A stretch of DNA of 64,000 nucleotides from NCBI RefSeq assembly GCF_000382705.1, contig NZ_ARQE01000013.1, positions 1 through 64,000 on the forward strand. Direction: 5' to 3'. Shown one piece after another: positions 1-11,500 of this stretch; within the stretch, counting starts at the first letter, position 1, and every line of letters begins with the position of its first letter. Source of the DNA: Aureimonas ureilytica DSM 18598 = NBRC 106430. Its GTDB lineage: Bacteria; Pseudomonadota; Alphaproteobacteria; Rhizobiales; Rhizobiaceae. Made by a program: the position numbers and the translations under genes. The notes beneath the pieces are model-generated. The model saw nothing but the letters and a program-made list of their open reading frames with translations. It made no database searches and had not been told where the DNA came from.

Positions 1-2
1 AC

Positions 3-278
3 ATCGTCGTCATGGATAACCTCGGCTCGCACAAGTCGGCCGAGATCCGCCGGATGATCCAGGCGGCCGGGGCACGGCTCTGGTACCTGCCGCCCTACTC
101 GCCCGACCTCAATCCGATCGAACAGGCCTTCGCCAAGATCAAGCATTGGATGCGCATGGCCCAGAAGCGGACCATCGAGGAAACGTGGCGACACGTCGGC
201 CACCTCGTCACCACCATCCCGTCCGACGAATGCGCAAACTACTTCGAAAACGCAGGCTATGCTTCCGTCAAAACCTGA
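3..278 (+). CDS. IS630-family transposase, C-terminal part (cut by window edge)
   Basis: The frame is open from the first bases and ends with TGA at 276-278, so the 5' part lies outside the window. The visible 91 residues are the end of a DDE-type transposase of the IS630/Tc1-mariner group. The stretch [12 protein letters not shown] carries the second catalytic Asp, and [17 protein letters not shown] carries the third acidic residue in the family's typical SPDLNPIE context. The enzyme cuts and rejoins element ends at TA dinucleotides. The coding part looks intact as far as it can be seen. Whether the full element is functional cannot be judged from here. Confidence 0.9.
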   Translation: MVVMDNLGSHKSAEIRRMIQAAGARLWYLPPYSPDLNPIEQAFAKIKHWMRMAQKRTIEETWRHVGHLVTTIPSDECANYFENAGYASVKT

Positions 279-286
279 AACGCTCT
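268..286 (+). repeat. Probable right terminal inverted repeat of the IS630 element
   Basis: Directly after the transposase stop the sequence runs AAACGCTCTAG. IS630-type elements end a few bases past the transposase gene, next to a duplicated TA, and a TA is present at 284-285. The left end is outside the window, so the inverted repeat cannot be paired here. The exact boundary is therefore inference. Confidence 0.4.
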
Positions 287-338
287 AGAGGCTCGCTCGC
301 GGAATCTGGTGCGGTGCGGAGCGTGTCCCGACAACGAG

Positions 339-365
339 AAAGCCCGGGCGCTCGGCCCGGGCTTT
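339..365 (-). terminator. Rho-independent terminator for the DEAD-box helicase gene
   Basis: A perfect 11-bp stem (339-349 with 355-365) encloses a 5-base loop, just past the helicase stop codon. Read on the minus strand the stem ends in a short T-rich tail. Read on the plus strand it also ends in TTT, so it may also stop transcription coming from the insertion sequence. Confidence 0.7.
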
Positions 366-409
366 CGTAGGGTTACGGCGTCTCAGCCGCAAAGAGGGGT
401 CGCGCCGCG

Positions 410-2287
<1,878 letters not shown>

Positions 2288-2678
2288 CGAACTTTGGCCG
2301 AACCGGCCGCCGCCTCCTGTCATGGCTCCATTGGTGACATGGGATCTTGAGTCCCATTCGCGGAGCGGGGCTCGGTTTCCGGCGCTCAAATCCAGCCGGA
2401 GTATCGCCTCAACCGCGAGAACGCGCAGTCTATAAGCGCAAACGCGAGAAAAGACCACCTCTGGAGCAGATGATTGCCCAGCGATCATTCGAGGTCAGCG
2501 AAGAGAGGACGCGGCTTGCGAAGGCCGACGACGACGACGGGGCAGAATTTTCTCTTTCAGCGTCTTTCGGGAGCGGATTCTTTTCTTCTGCAGGGGTGGC
2601 AGGGAGAGCGGCCCGCCTTGTTCGAAGCCGGTCTTTAGAAGAGAATCAATCTATTCCAACGATGGAGTTTGGCCATCC

Positions 2679-3695
2679 ATGACACGCTTGCGCACCGGGC
2701 TCCTCGCGATCGGTCTTTCGCTCGCCGCCGTGCTTCCTGCCACCGCGCAGACCGCGCTCCTCAACGTCTCCTACGATCCGACGCGTGAGCTTTATCGCGA
2801 CTACAACGCGGAGTTCTCGAAGTTCTGGACAGGCCAGGGACACGAGGCCGTGACCGTGCGCCAGTCGCATGGCGGGTCGGGTGCGCAGGCGCGCACGGTG
2901 ATCGACGGGCTCGACGCCGACGTCGTGACCCTGGCGCTCCAGGCCGATATCGACGCGATCGCCAAGGCGACCGGCAAGATTCCGGCGGATTGGCGCACCC
3001 GCCTGCCGCACAATTCCGCGCCCTACACGTCGACCATCGTGTTCCTGGTTCGCAAGGACAATCCGAAGGCGATCAAGGACTGGAACGACTTCGTGAAGGA
3101 TGGGGTGGAGGTCATCACGCCCAATCCAAAGACCTCGGGCGGTGCGCGCTGGAACTATCTGGCCGCCTGGGCCTACGCCAACAAGGCCTTCGGCAACGAT
3201 CCCGAGAAGACGAAGGCCTTCGTCGGCGACCTTTATCGCCACGTTCCGGTTCTCGACACGGGCGCGCGCGGTTCCACGACGACCTTCGTCCAGCGCGGCA
3301 TCGGCGACGTCCTGCTCGCCTGGGAGAACGAAGCCTTCCTCGCGCTCGAGGAACTCGGCCCCGACCAGTTCGAGATCGTCGTGCCCTCGATCTCCATTCT
3401 CGCCGAACCGCCGGTCGCGCTGGTGGATGGCAATGTGGACGCGAAGGGATCGCGCGAAGTGGCGACGGCCTACCTTCAGCACCTCTACAGCCCGGAAGGC
3501 CAGACCATCGCGGCCAAACACTATTACCGCCCGTCGGAGCCGGAGAAGGTCACCGACAAGGCGCTGCTCGATCGCTTCCCGAAGCTCGACCTCGTGAAGA
3601 TCGACGACGCGCAGTTCGGTGGATGGGCGAAGGCGCAGCCCGAGCATTTCGGCGACGGCGGCATTTTCGACCAGATCTACAAGCCCGCTCGCTGA
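2679..3695 (+). CDS. Sulfate/thiosulfate ABC transporter periplasmic binding protein
   Basis: This 338-residue protein is the periplasmic receptor that delivers sulfate (or thiosulfate) to the CysTWA importer. A Sec signal peptide covers about residues 1-24 (cleavage after ATAQ). The mature part begins [17 protein letters not shown], the hallmark of Sbp/CysP proteins, and contains the conserved HGGSGAQAR anion-binding loop. GGAG at 2664-2667 lies 11 bases before the ATG. It is the first gene of the cysT-cysW-cysA operon and is separated from cysT by 186 bp holding two hairpins. Sbp and CysP cannot be told apart by eye. Confidence 0.95.
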   Translation: MTRLRTGLLAIGLSLAAVLPATAQTALLNVSYDPTRELYRDYNAEFSKFWTGQGHEAVTVRQSHGGSGAQARTVIDGLDADVVTLALQADIDAIAKATGKIPADWRTRLPHNSAPYTSTIVFLVRKDNPKAIKDWNDFVKDGVEVITPNPKTSGGARWNYLAAWAYANKAFGNDPEKTKAFVGDLYRHVPVLDTGARGSTTTFVQRGIGDVLLAWENEAFLALEELGPDQFEIVVPSISILAEPPVALVDGNVDAKGSREVATAYLQHLYSPEGQTIAAKHYYRPSEPEKVTDKALLDRFPKLDLVKIDDAQFGGWAKAQPEHFGDGGIFDQIYKPAR

Positions 3696-3702
3696 ACGGG
3701 CT

Positions 3703-3738
3703 CTCCCCGACACGTCGTCCTCCCGACATCTCGGGGAG
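3703..3738 (+). other. Hairpin 1 in the sbp-cysT spacer
   Basis: CTCCCCGA (3703-3710) pairs perfectly with TCGGGGAG (3731-3738) across a 20-base loop, just past the binding-protein stop. No T-run follows, so it fits an mRNA 3'-end stabiliser or processing signal better than a true terminator. Confidence 0.45.
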
Positions 3739-3742
3739 TTTG

Positions 3743-3768
3743 GCCCGGCAGGACTTGTCCTGCCGGGC
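3743..3768 (+). terminator. Strong 11-bp hairpin in the sbp-cysT spacer (attenuator or mRNA stabiliser)
   Basis: GCCCGGCAGGA (3743-3753) pairs perfectly with 3758-3768 around a 4-base loop. The following bases are not T-rich, so partial termination or protection of the binding-protein mRNA is more likely than a full stop. Such a structure would let the receptor be made in excess over the permease subunits, as is usual in ABC importer operons. Confidence 0.55.
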
Positions 3769-3881
3769 ACATTGCACGCATCATGCCGGCTGACGGCAGG
3801 TTTGAAGGGGTTCTCATGCTTCATCGGAATGCTGTCCGGCATCGGCCTTCGGGTCCGCCGGCAAGAGGTTGCGCCTGATCC

Positions 3882-4733
3882 ATGGCGTCGTCCGCGTTGC
3901 CGCGTTTTCGCGCACCGAGCGTCATTCCCGGCTTCGGCCTCGCGCTCGGGTTCACCCTGGCCTATCTTGGGCTTCTGGTTCTCATTCCCCTGTCCGCCCT
4001 CGTCATTCGCAGCTCCAGCCTCGGCTGGGACGAGTTCGTGCGTCTGGCGCTCGACCCGCGCGTGCTCGGCGCGCTTCGCCTGTCCTTCGGCGCGTCCTTC
4101 GTGGCGGCGGCGATCAACGCCGTGTTCGGGCTTCTCATCGCCTGGGTCCTCGTGCGCTACGATTTCCCCGGAAGGCGTCTGGTGGATGCGGTGATCGATC
4201 TGCCCTTCGCGCTGCCCACTGCCGTCGCGGGCATCGCGCTGACGGCGCTTTATGCGCCGAACGGCTGGGTCGGCCAGTATCTCGCTCCCCTCGGGATCAA
4301 GGTCGCCTACACGCCGCTCGGCATCGTCGTGGCGCTGGTCTTCGTGTCGCTGCCCTTCGTGGTGCGAACCGTCCAGCCGGTTCTCGAAGAGATCGACGCC
4401 GAGGTGGAGCAGGCGGCGGCGACGCTCGGCGCCAATCGCTTCCAGACGGTGACGCGCGTCGTCCTGCCGAGCATCACGCCCGCGCTGCTGACGGGCTTCG
4501 CCCTGGCGCTCGCGCGCTCGGTCGGCGAATACGGCTCGGTCATCTTCATCGCCGGCAACATTCCCTATGTCTCGGAAATCGCGCCGCTTCTGATCGTCAT
4601 CCGGCTGGAGGAGTTCAACTATGGCGGGGCGACGGCCGTCGCGGCCATGATGCTGGTCATCTCCTTTCTGATGCTGCTTGCCATCAACCTCATTCAGGCC
4701 TGGAGCCGGCGGAGATACGGTCATGGTGCTTGA
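3882..4733 (+). CDS. cysT: Sulfate ABC transporter permease CysT
   Basis: This 283-residue inner-membrane protein is one of two permease subunits of the sulfate importer. Six hydrophobic segments are visible. The cytoplasmic EAA loop is [18 protein letters not shown], followed by the conserved [18 protein letters not shown] typical of CysT/CysU. Its stop overlaps the cysW start by 11 bases, so the two are translationally coupled. Length and motifs are normal for the family. Confidence 0.95.
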   Translation: MASSALPRFRAPSVIPGFGLALGFTLAYLGLLVLIPLSALVIRSSSLGWDEFVRLALDPRVLGALRLSFGASFVAAAINAVFGLLIAWVLVRYDFPGRRLVDAVIDLPFALPTAVAGIALTALYAPNGWVGQYLAPLGIKVAYTPLGIVVALVFVSLPFVVRTVQPVLEEIDAEVEQAAATLGANRFQTVTRVVLPSITPALLTGFALALARSVGEYGSVIFIAGNIPYVSEIAPLLIVIRLEEFNYGGATAVAAMMLVISFLMLLAINLIQAWSRRRYGHGA

Positions 4734-5616
4734 GGCCTCGTTGAACCCCGCGACGACCCTCGCGCGCCCCAAGCGCCGTCCGGTGACGACCGAGGCGCCC
4801 GCCGTGAAATGGACGCTGATCACGATCGCGCTCCTGTTTCTGGGCTTCTTCCTGTTTCTGCCGCTGGTCGCGGTGTTCGTGGAAGCGTTCCGCAACGGCG
4901 CGGCGATGTACTGGGCGGCGATCGTGGAGCCGGAGGCCTTGGCCGCGATCCGGCTGACGCTGCTCGTCGCCGCGATCTCGGTTCCGCTCAACGTCGTGTT
5001 CGGTCTGGCGGCGGCCTGGGCGATCGCCAAGTTCGAGTTCAAGGGAAAGGCGCTGCTGATCACGCTGATCGACCTGCCGTTCTCCGTCTCGCCGGTGATC
5101 GCGGGCCTCGTCTACATCCTCCTGTTCGGTGCGCAGGGCTATTTCTCGCCGTTCCTGCAGGGGACGGGTATCCAGATCGTCTTCGCGCTGCCGGGCATCG
5201 TGCTTGCCACCGTCTTCGTCACGCTGCCCTTCGTCGCGCGCGAGCTGATCCCGCTCATGCAGGAGCAGGGGACGGGCGACGAGGAAGCGGCCATTTCGCT
5301 CGGCGCCAGCGGCTGGAAGACCTTCTTCCGCGTCACCTTGCCCAACGTGAAATGGGCGCTGCTCTACGGCGTTCTCCTGTGCAACGCCCGCGCCATGGGA
5401 GAGTTCGGAGCGGTGTCCGTCGTTTCGGGCCGTATTCGCGGCGAAACGAGCACGATGCCGCTGCAGGTCGAAATTCTCTACAACGAATACGCTTTCTCCG
5501 CCGCCTTCGCCGTCGCCTCCCTTCTCGCCTTCCTCGCGCTTCTGACGCTGGGCCTGAAGGCGTTTCTGGAATGGCGCTATGCCGGCGACATCGCTTCCGC
5601 GCGCGGCGGACATTGA
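4723..5616 (+). CDS. cysW: Sulfate ABC transporter permease CysW
   Basis: This second permease subunit has 297 residues and forms a heterodimer with CysT in the inner membrane. It has six membrane segments and the EAA loop [17 protein letters not shown]. The motif [19 protein letters not shown] is diagnostic of CysW. The ATG at 4723 lies inside the 3' end of cysT and has GGAGAT six bases upstream, which supports this start over an in-frame start 45 bases earlier. cysA follows after 12 bases. Confidence 0.95.
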   Translation: MVLEASLNPATTLARPKRRPVTTEAPAVKWTLITIALLFLGFFLFLPLVAVFVEAFRNGAAMYWAAIVEPEALAAIRLTLLVAAISVPLNVVFGLAAAWAIAKFEFKGKALLITLIDLPFSVSPVIAGLVYILLFGAQGYFSPFLQGTGIQIVFALPGIVLATVFVTLPFVARELIPLMQEQGTGDEEAAISLGASGWKTFFRVTLPNVKWALLYGVLLCNARAMGEFGAVSVVSGRIRGETSTMPLQVEILYNEYAFSAAFAVASLLAFLALLTLGLKAFLEWRYAGDIASARGGH

Positions 5617-5628
5617 GACGAAGGAACG

Positions 5629-6678
5629 ATGGTCATGGACATTCGCGTTCGCAACATCCGCAAGGAATTCGATCTCTATCCCGCCCTGCACGACGTCTCG
5701 CTGGACATTCGCTCGGGCGAGCTGATCGCTCTGCTCGGGCCGTCCGGCTCGGGCAAGACCACGCTTCTCCGGCTCATCGCGGGGCTGGAGTTTCCGACCG
5801 CCGGGCAGATCTTCTTCGGCGACGACGACGCGTCGGAGAAGAGCGTGCAGGAGCGCAATGTCGGCTTCATGTTCCAGCACTACGCGCTGTTCAAGCACAT
5901 GACCGTCGCCGAGAATATCGGCTTCGGCCTCAGCGTGCGCGAGCGCGCGACGCGCCCGTCCAAGACGGAAATCCGCCGGCGCGCGAGCGAGCTTCTCGAT
6001 CTGGTGCAGCTTTCGGGCCTCGAGAAGCGCTATCCGCAACAGCTCTCGGGCGGCCAGCGGCAGCGCGTGGCGCTCGCCCGCGCGCTCGCCATCGAGCCGC
6101 GCGTTCTGCTTCTCGACGAGCCCTTCGGCGCGCTGGACGCCAAGGTGCGCAAGGAACTGCGCCGCTGGCTGCGCGAGTTGCACGACAAGATCGGCCTCAC
6201 CACCGTCTTTGTCACGCATGACCAGGAAGAGGCGCTGGAGCTTGCCGACCGCGTCGTGGTCATGAGCCAGGGCCGCATCGAGCAGGTGGGGTCGGCCGAC
6301 GACATCTACGACCGACCGAAGACGCCGTTCGTCTTCTCCTTCATCGGCCAGTCCAATCTCGTGCCGGTGGACGTTCGGGGCGGCGAAATCCGCCATGGCG
6401 AGACCGTGCTCGGGCAGACGTCGGAAGCGGACGGGCGCTGGAATCTCTATGTCCGCCCGCACGATCTCGACATCGTGGAGCCGGGGGCGCCGGCCTTGAG
6501 CGGCACCGTGTCGCTGTCCCGGCGGGCCGGCGGGTCGCGCATCTCGGAGTTCGAACTGGGACCGGACCGGCATCGCATCGAGGTCGAGCTTCCGGCCGAC
6601 CGGGGCGGCGAGCCGGGCACGCAGCTGCATGTGCGCCCGCGCCGCTGGCAGCTCTACCGGGACGGGGCTTCGGCGTAG
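5629..6678 (+). CDS. cysA: Sulfate/thiosulfate ABC transporter ATP-binding protein CysA
   Basis: This ATPase of the sulfate importer has 349 residues. The Walker A motif is GPSGSGKTT (about 38-46), the signature [15 protein letters not shown] (about 139-153) and Walker [13 protein letters not shown]. The H-loop is VTHDQEEAL. The C-terminal ~110 residues form a TOBE-like regulatory domain ending PRRWQLYR. It is the last gene of the sulfate operon, with a 10-bp dyad after it. A second ATG two codons in is possible. Confidence 0.95.
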   Translation: MVMDIRVRNIRKEFDLYPALHDVSLDIRSGELIALLGPSGSGKTTLLRLIAGLEFPTAGQIFFGDDDASEKSVQERNVGFMFQHYALFKHMTVAENIGFGLSVRERATRPSKTEIRRRASELLDLVQLSGLEKRYPQQLSGGQRQRVALARALAIEPRVLLLDEPFGALDAKVRKELRRWLRELHDKIGLTTVFVTHDQEEALELADRVVVMSQGRIEQVGSADDIYDRPKTPFVFSFIGQSNLVPVDVRGGEIRHGETVLGQTSEADGRWNLYVRPHDLDIVEPGAPALSGTVSLSRRAGGSRISEFELGPDRHRIEVELPADRGGEPGTQLHVRPRRWQLYRDGASA

Positions 6679-6686
6679 GACAAGTC

Positions 6687-6722
6687 GGCACCGCTCACGC
6701 CCGAGGGGCTAAGAGCGGTGCC
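6687..6722 (+). terminator. Dyad downstream of cysA, likely operon terminator
   Basis: GGCACCGCTC (6687-6696) pairs perfectly with 6713-6722 across a 16-base loop, directly after cysA and before a convergent gene. There is no T-run, so intrinsic termination may be weak. Confidence 0.45.
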
Positions 6723-6771
6723 GAGCGATCCGATAAGTCGGCCTTGAACGGGAACGTGCGCCGAGCGCTCG

Positions 6772-7440
6772 TCAGTTCGATTTCATGCGCGCGGCCAAGC
6801 GCTCGATCCGCGCCTTGTCGGTCAGGCGCTCGCTGGCGAACACATCCGCCTCGATGCCGAGGATCGCATCCATCGCGGCTTTCGCGGCGGCCTGTTTCAC
6901 GTCGAAGGGCTTGGACGGCTTCTGGGCGCAATGGATCAGGCAGAGGGCCGCTTGTTCGCGATGCTTCCCGCGCGTTCCGCTGGCATATTTGATGATGCCC
7001 TTGATCTTGCGTTTGCCCTGATCGAGCACGGTCACGCCCGTTCCGAGCAGGACACCCGCGCCGTATCCCGCGACGCCGCCCGCCACCGTTCCGGCAACCG
7101 GAACGATCGAGCCCACCGTCGCGCCCGTCGCGGCGACACCGACGGCGATCGCGACCTTGGAGCCGCCGATCACCAGCTTCCGCTGCGCCTTCACGGTCTT
7201 CTTCCCGCGCGCATGGAGGATCGCGCGCTTCACGTCTTCGGGGGCGATGTCCTTGTTGTCGTAGGACTCGTCGCGCGCCTGAAAGTAGATCTGCAGGATG
7301 TCGCTGAGGAGCGACGCCTTGTCGGCCGCGGCCGCCGCCGACATGAAGTCGCCGGCCCCGGCGACGAAATGGCTCGCGACGCCCTTGCCGAGGTTCCAGT
7401 TCCCCATGGCCATGCGGGAGGCGGTGATCGGGTTGTCCAT
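6772..7440 (-). CDS. Hypothetical protein with central glycine-rich hydrophobic segments
   Basis: This 222-residue protein was not recognised. No signal peptide is visible. Residues ~85-140 hold two hydrophobic Gly/Ala/Val-rich stretches (VAIAVGVAATGATVGSIVP and GGVAGYGAGVLLGTGVTV). They resemble glycine-zipper membrane segments seen in small pore-like or membrane-inserting proteins. The flanks are charged and helical, and the C-terminal ~80 residues contain two Cys (CLIHC). It converges on cysA and lies upstream of the response regulator gene on the same strand, 157 bp away. No function can be assigned. Confidence 0.6.
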   Translation of the reverse strand: MDNPITASRMAMGNWNLGKGVASHFVAGAGDFMSAAAAADKASLLSDILQIYFQARDESYDNKDIAPEDVKRAILHARGKKTVKAQRKLVIGGSKVAIAVGVAATGATVGSIVPVAGTVAGGVAGYGAGVLLGTGVTVLDQGKRKIKGIIKYASGTRGKHREQAALCLIHCAQKPSKPFDVKQAAAKAAMDAILGIEADVFASERLTDKARIERLAARMKSN

Positions 7441-7597
7441 CGGGGGCGCGGCTTTCGGGCTCGGTTGCGTCGGTCGAGCCTACGCAATCGGGGGGAGTTC
7501 CGCATCCGGAATTGCAAGTTGCCGTTACGAAATCCTCTCGGCGGCGCGTTCCAGCCGCAGCGGCCATTCATCCCCGATTGGCGCGACCCGCGCGCCG

Positions 7598-8527
7598 TCA
7601 GCTTTCACTCAAGGTCTTCATCACCAGAAACGTCGCCGACGCGCGGTTCTCGACGCCGAGCTTGGCGAAGACGACCTCCAGATGCTTGTTCACCGTGCGG
7701 GGGCTGAGGTCGAGAATGGCCGCGATGTCCCGGTTCGACTTGCCGCGCACCAGCCAAAGCAGGACGTCCGCCTCGCGCGCCGTCAGCCCGAAATGCTGGC
7801 GAAGGAGCGCTTCCTCGCCGGCCGTGTCGTCCACGGTCAGGCGAAACAGATGCTCGTCCTCGGCCACCTTGCCGAGCGCGCTGAGTTGCAGGCGCATTCC
7901 CGCCTCGGACGGCAGATCGCCGGCGGCCCCCAGCGGACCCGTCGCCCCCGCTTCCAGCCAGGCGCGCACCGGCGTGGGCAGGGCGGGGCGGCCGTCGACG
8001 GGCTCTGCCGCGCCGGTGAGAAGCCGCGTCGCCTGCGGCGTCGCCCAGAGGATGACGCCGGCTCCGTTGCTCGCCAGAAGGAACCGGCCGGCCGTGTCGA
8101 GCGCGGCGCGCGTGTTCTGCGCCGCGCGTGCATTGGCGAGATGGACGCGCATCCGCGCCAGAAGCTCGTCCGGCACGATGGGTTTGGCGACATAGTCGAC
8201 GCCGCCCGCTTCGAGGCCCTGCACGACATGTTCGGTGTCGGCGAGCCCGGTCATGAAGATGACGGGCACATGGCGCAGCGTCGGATCGGCCTTCAGCCGC
8301 CGCGTCGTCTCGAACCCGTCCATGCCGGGCATGATCGCGTCCATGAGCACGATGTCGGGCGTGATCGCCTGCGCGATGCCGAGCGCCTGTTCGCCGTCGA
8401 GCGCGACGAGAACCGTCGAGCCACCCTGTTCGATCGCGTCCGTCAGAAGCCGCAGCGTGTCGGGCGAATCGTCCACCACCAGAACGATGTCGCGCTCGCG
8501 GCCCGGCCCGGCCTTGGGGTCAGTCAT
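7598..8527 (-). CDS. Response regulator with receiver and LuxR/FixJ-type HTH domains
   Basis: This 309-residue protein has an N-terminal receiver domain with VVDDS (acidic pocket), phospho-acceptor Asp63 in LMDAIMPG and KP at the switch end (YVAKPIVP). A middle region of about 90 residues looks like a degenerate sensor or linker. The C-terminal helix-turn-helix (about 240-300) reads LTAREADVLLWLVRGKSNRD, typical of NarL/FixJ/LuxR regulators. Its ATG overlaps the 3' end of the upstream permease-kinase gene by 8 bases, so kinase and regulator are almost certainly a cognate pair. Its target may include the divergent urt operon (inference). Confidence 0.9.
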   Translation of the reverse strand: MTDPKAGPGRERDIVLVVDDSPDTLRLLTDAIEQGGSTVLVALDGEQALGIAQAITPDIVLMDAIMPGMDGFETTRRLKADPTLRHVPVIFMTGLADTEHVVQGLEAGGVDYVAKPIVPDELLARMRVHLANARAAQNTRAALDTAGRFLLASNGAGVILWATPQATRLLTGAAEPVDGRPALPTPVRAWLEAGATGPLGAAGDLPSEAGMRLQLSALGKVAEDEHLFRLTVDDTAGEEALLRQHFGLTAREADVLLWLVRGKSNRDIAAILDLSPRTVNKHLEVVFAKLGVENRASATFLVMKTLSES

Positions 8528-11500
8528 CGGGCGCGGCCTCCAGAAGGGCGACGATGCGGCGAAGATCGAACGCGCCGAGAGGAACCCGCATCGCGTCCAC
8601 GAAGGGTTTCATGCCGGCCTCGTTCTCCAGATTCGCGAGCACCTGTTCGATGCCCTTGGCATAGCCGATCCGGCCGAACTGAAGAAGCTGCGCGCGAATG
8701 GCGGGCGCGGGATAGCGCAGCGGCGCGGAATCAGTGGCCTCCGTCGCCGGCTCGCCTTGCGTCCATTCGAGCCCGAGCACGTCGCCGACGGTCGCCAGCA
8801 ATTGTCTGACGTCGAAGGGCTTGGGCAGCTGGGCGGCCGCCTCGGGGCCGGTCTCGCCGACGCCTGGCGCTTCGGCGAAGGTGGCCGACAGCATCACGAT
8901 CCCGCCTTTCTGCCCGTTGGCGCGCAGCGCCTTGGCGAGGTCCCAGCCGCTCATGCCGGGCATCTGCACGTCGAGAAGAAACAGGTCGGGGCGCATCTCC
9001 GCCGTCAGCGCCAGCGCGGCCGGGCCGTCGGGCGCCGTCAGCACGATGAAGCCGAGCGGGCGCAGAAGCTCCACCATCAGATCGCGATGCGTTTCGTCGT
9101 CGTCGACGGCCAGAACCGTGCGGCGCGGCCCGCCATAGCCTCGGATCGCATGGGCGGCGCCGCGCTCGGGGGCCGTCGGCAGGGGCGAGGCGCGGCCGGG
9201 CGGAAGCGCGGAGAGCATGACGCGCACTTCGAACCGGCTTCCCGCCCCGGGCTCGGAGATGACCTTGATGTCGCCGCCCATGAGATTGGCGAGAAGGCGG
9301 GTGATCGTCAGGCCGAGCCCGAGGCCCGGCGCCTTGCCCTGAGCCGCGCTCCCGCGCTCGAACGGCTCGAAGATGCGGCCAAGCTCGGGCTCGGCGATGC
9401 CGGGGCCCGTATCCGACACGGTGAGAATGGCGACCTGGCTGCGATAGGCGACCTCGAAGGTCACGCCGCCGGTTTCCGTGTATTTGACCGCGTTGGACAG
9501 GAGATTGATGAGGATCTGCCGCAGGCGCTTCTCGTCGGTGCGCACGACCTCCGGCAGCGTGTCCGGGCGCACGAACTGAAAGCGCAGGCCCTTGGCGCTC
9601 GCCTGAAGCTGAAACATGTCGACGAGCTGGGCGAGGAAATCGGCCAGCCGCACCTCGCTTCGCTGGAGTTGCAACCGGCCGGTCTCGATCTTGGAAATGT
9701 CGAGAAGTCCGTCGATCAGGCCGGACAGATGCTCGGCCGAGCGGCGGATGGTTCGGATGCCGCCGATCTTGGCCGGCGGAATGGCGACGTCCTGTTCCAG
9801 AAGCTGCGCATAGCCGAGCACGGCGTTCAGCGGCGTGCGCAGCTCGTGGCTCATGCCGACGACATAGCGGCTCTTGGCGAGGCTCGCCGCTTCCGCGGTT
9901 TCCTTGGCTTTCTGGAGCGCGGCGTCCGTCTGCCGATGCGCCTCGATCTCCTTCAGGAGGAGGGCGGTCTGGCGGGCGGATTCCTCCTGCGCGACGCGCC
10001 GCGATTCCTGCGCCAGCACGAAGAACCATGTGGAAATGCCGGCCACGATCATCAGGACGAAGAAGGCCGCCCAGAGCGCCCGCGCGATGACCTCCGTGTC
10101 GTCGGGGCTCGCTAGAACGGCTTGATAATAGATCAGCGCCAGGACGACCGAGATGACCCCCGCGAGCAGGGCGAAGCCGCCGATATAATGGCCGACCTTG
10201 GCGTCGATCCGCTTTCGCAGCGGTGCAGGCAGCGCGGCGCCGAGCGAGGCGACCTGCGCGGAAAAGCGCGCGTGCGGTTTGCAGAGATCATGGCACCGCG
10301 CGTCGAGCGAGCAGCAGAGCGAGCAGATCGGCGCGGCATAGGCCGGGCAATAAGCCATGTCTTCGGGCTCGAACGGCAACTCGCAGACGCCGCAGGTGAT
10401 CTCGCGGCGTTTCGCCCATTCGGCGCGCGGCTTGCGGGCGAGATAATAGCGCCCGCCCGTCGCATAGGCGATGAGCGGGGCGGTGACGAGCGCGACGCCG
10501 AGCGCGACGAAGGCCGAAAGCGCCTGCGCCACCTCGCCGAACGCACCCGCGAAGGCGAGAAGCGAGACGAGCGTCGCCAGCCCCATGGCGCCGAGGCCCA
10601 CCGGGTTAAGGTCGTAGAGATGGGCGCGCTTGAACTCGATGCCGGGGGGCGAGAGGCCGAGCGGCTTGTTGATCGCCAGATCCGCCACGATCGCGCCGAG
10701 CCAGGCGACCGCGACATTGGCGAACAGGCCGAACGTCACTTCGAGCGCCTCGTAGATGCCGAGTTCCATCAGCAGAAGCGCGATCGCGACGTTGAAGACG
10801 AGCCAGACCACGCGGCCGGGATGGCTATGGGTGAGACGCGAGAAGAAATTCGACCAGGCGAGCGAGCCCGCATAGGCGTTCATCACGTTGATCTTCAGCT
10901 GCGAGACCACCACGAAACCGGCCGTCAGCAACGCGGCAGCTTGCGGCGAGGGGAGGACGAAGCCGAAGGCGACCTGATACATCGCCGCCGGCTCCGCCGC
11001 ATGATCGGGCGACACGCCCGCCCGCAGCGCCAGCACGGCGAGAAACGAGCCGAAGAAGAGTTTGGGCACGCCGAGAACGATCCAGCCCGGTCCCGCCGCC
11101 AGAAGCGCCAGCCACCAGGAGCGGGCGGCGCGATCGCGCAAGGACGCGCGGCGCGGCTCGGGGAGAAAGCGCAGGATGTCCACCTGCTCCCCGATCTGCG
11201 GCATGAGCGCGAGAATGACGGAGGCCGCCGCGCCGAACTTCACCAGACTCAGCCCGTCCGCCTCGCTCATGCCGTCGAGACCCGGAAAGTTCAGCCAGGC
11301 GTCCACCGCACCCCAGTCCTGCCAGAGAATGAAGCCGATCGGCAGGATGTTGAGGCCGATCCAGATTGGCTGCGTCGCCAGCTGGAACCGGCTGATCCAG
11401 GTGACGCCATGCGTGACGAGCGGCACGACGGCGAGGGCGGAGACGATATAGCCGAGCCAGAGCGGCACGCCGAAGGCGAGCTGCAGGGCGGCCGTCATGA

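Noticed and set aside
2489-2678. A riboswitch upstream of the sulfate-binding protein gene
   Set aside because: Only 190 bases are available and no SAM-type core or strong terminator/antiterminator pair was seen. A weak GAAT-N6-ATTC dyad at 2643-2656 is too short to call.
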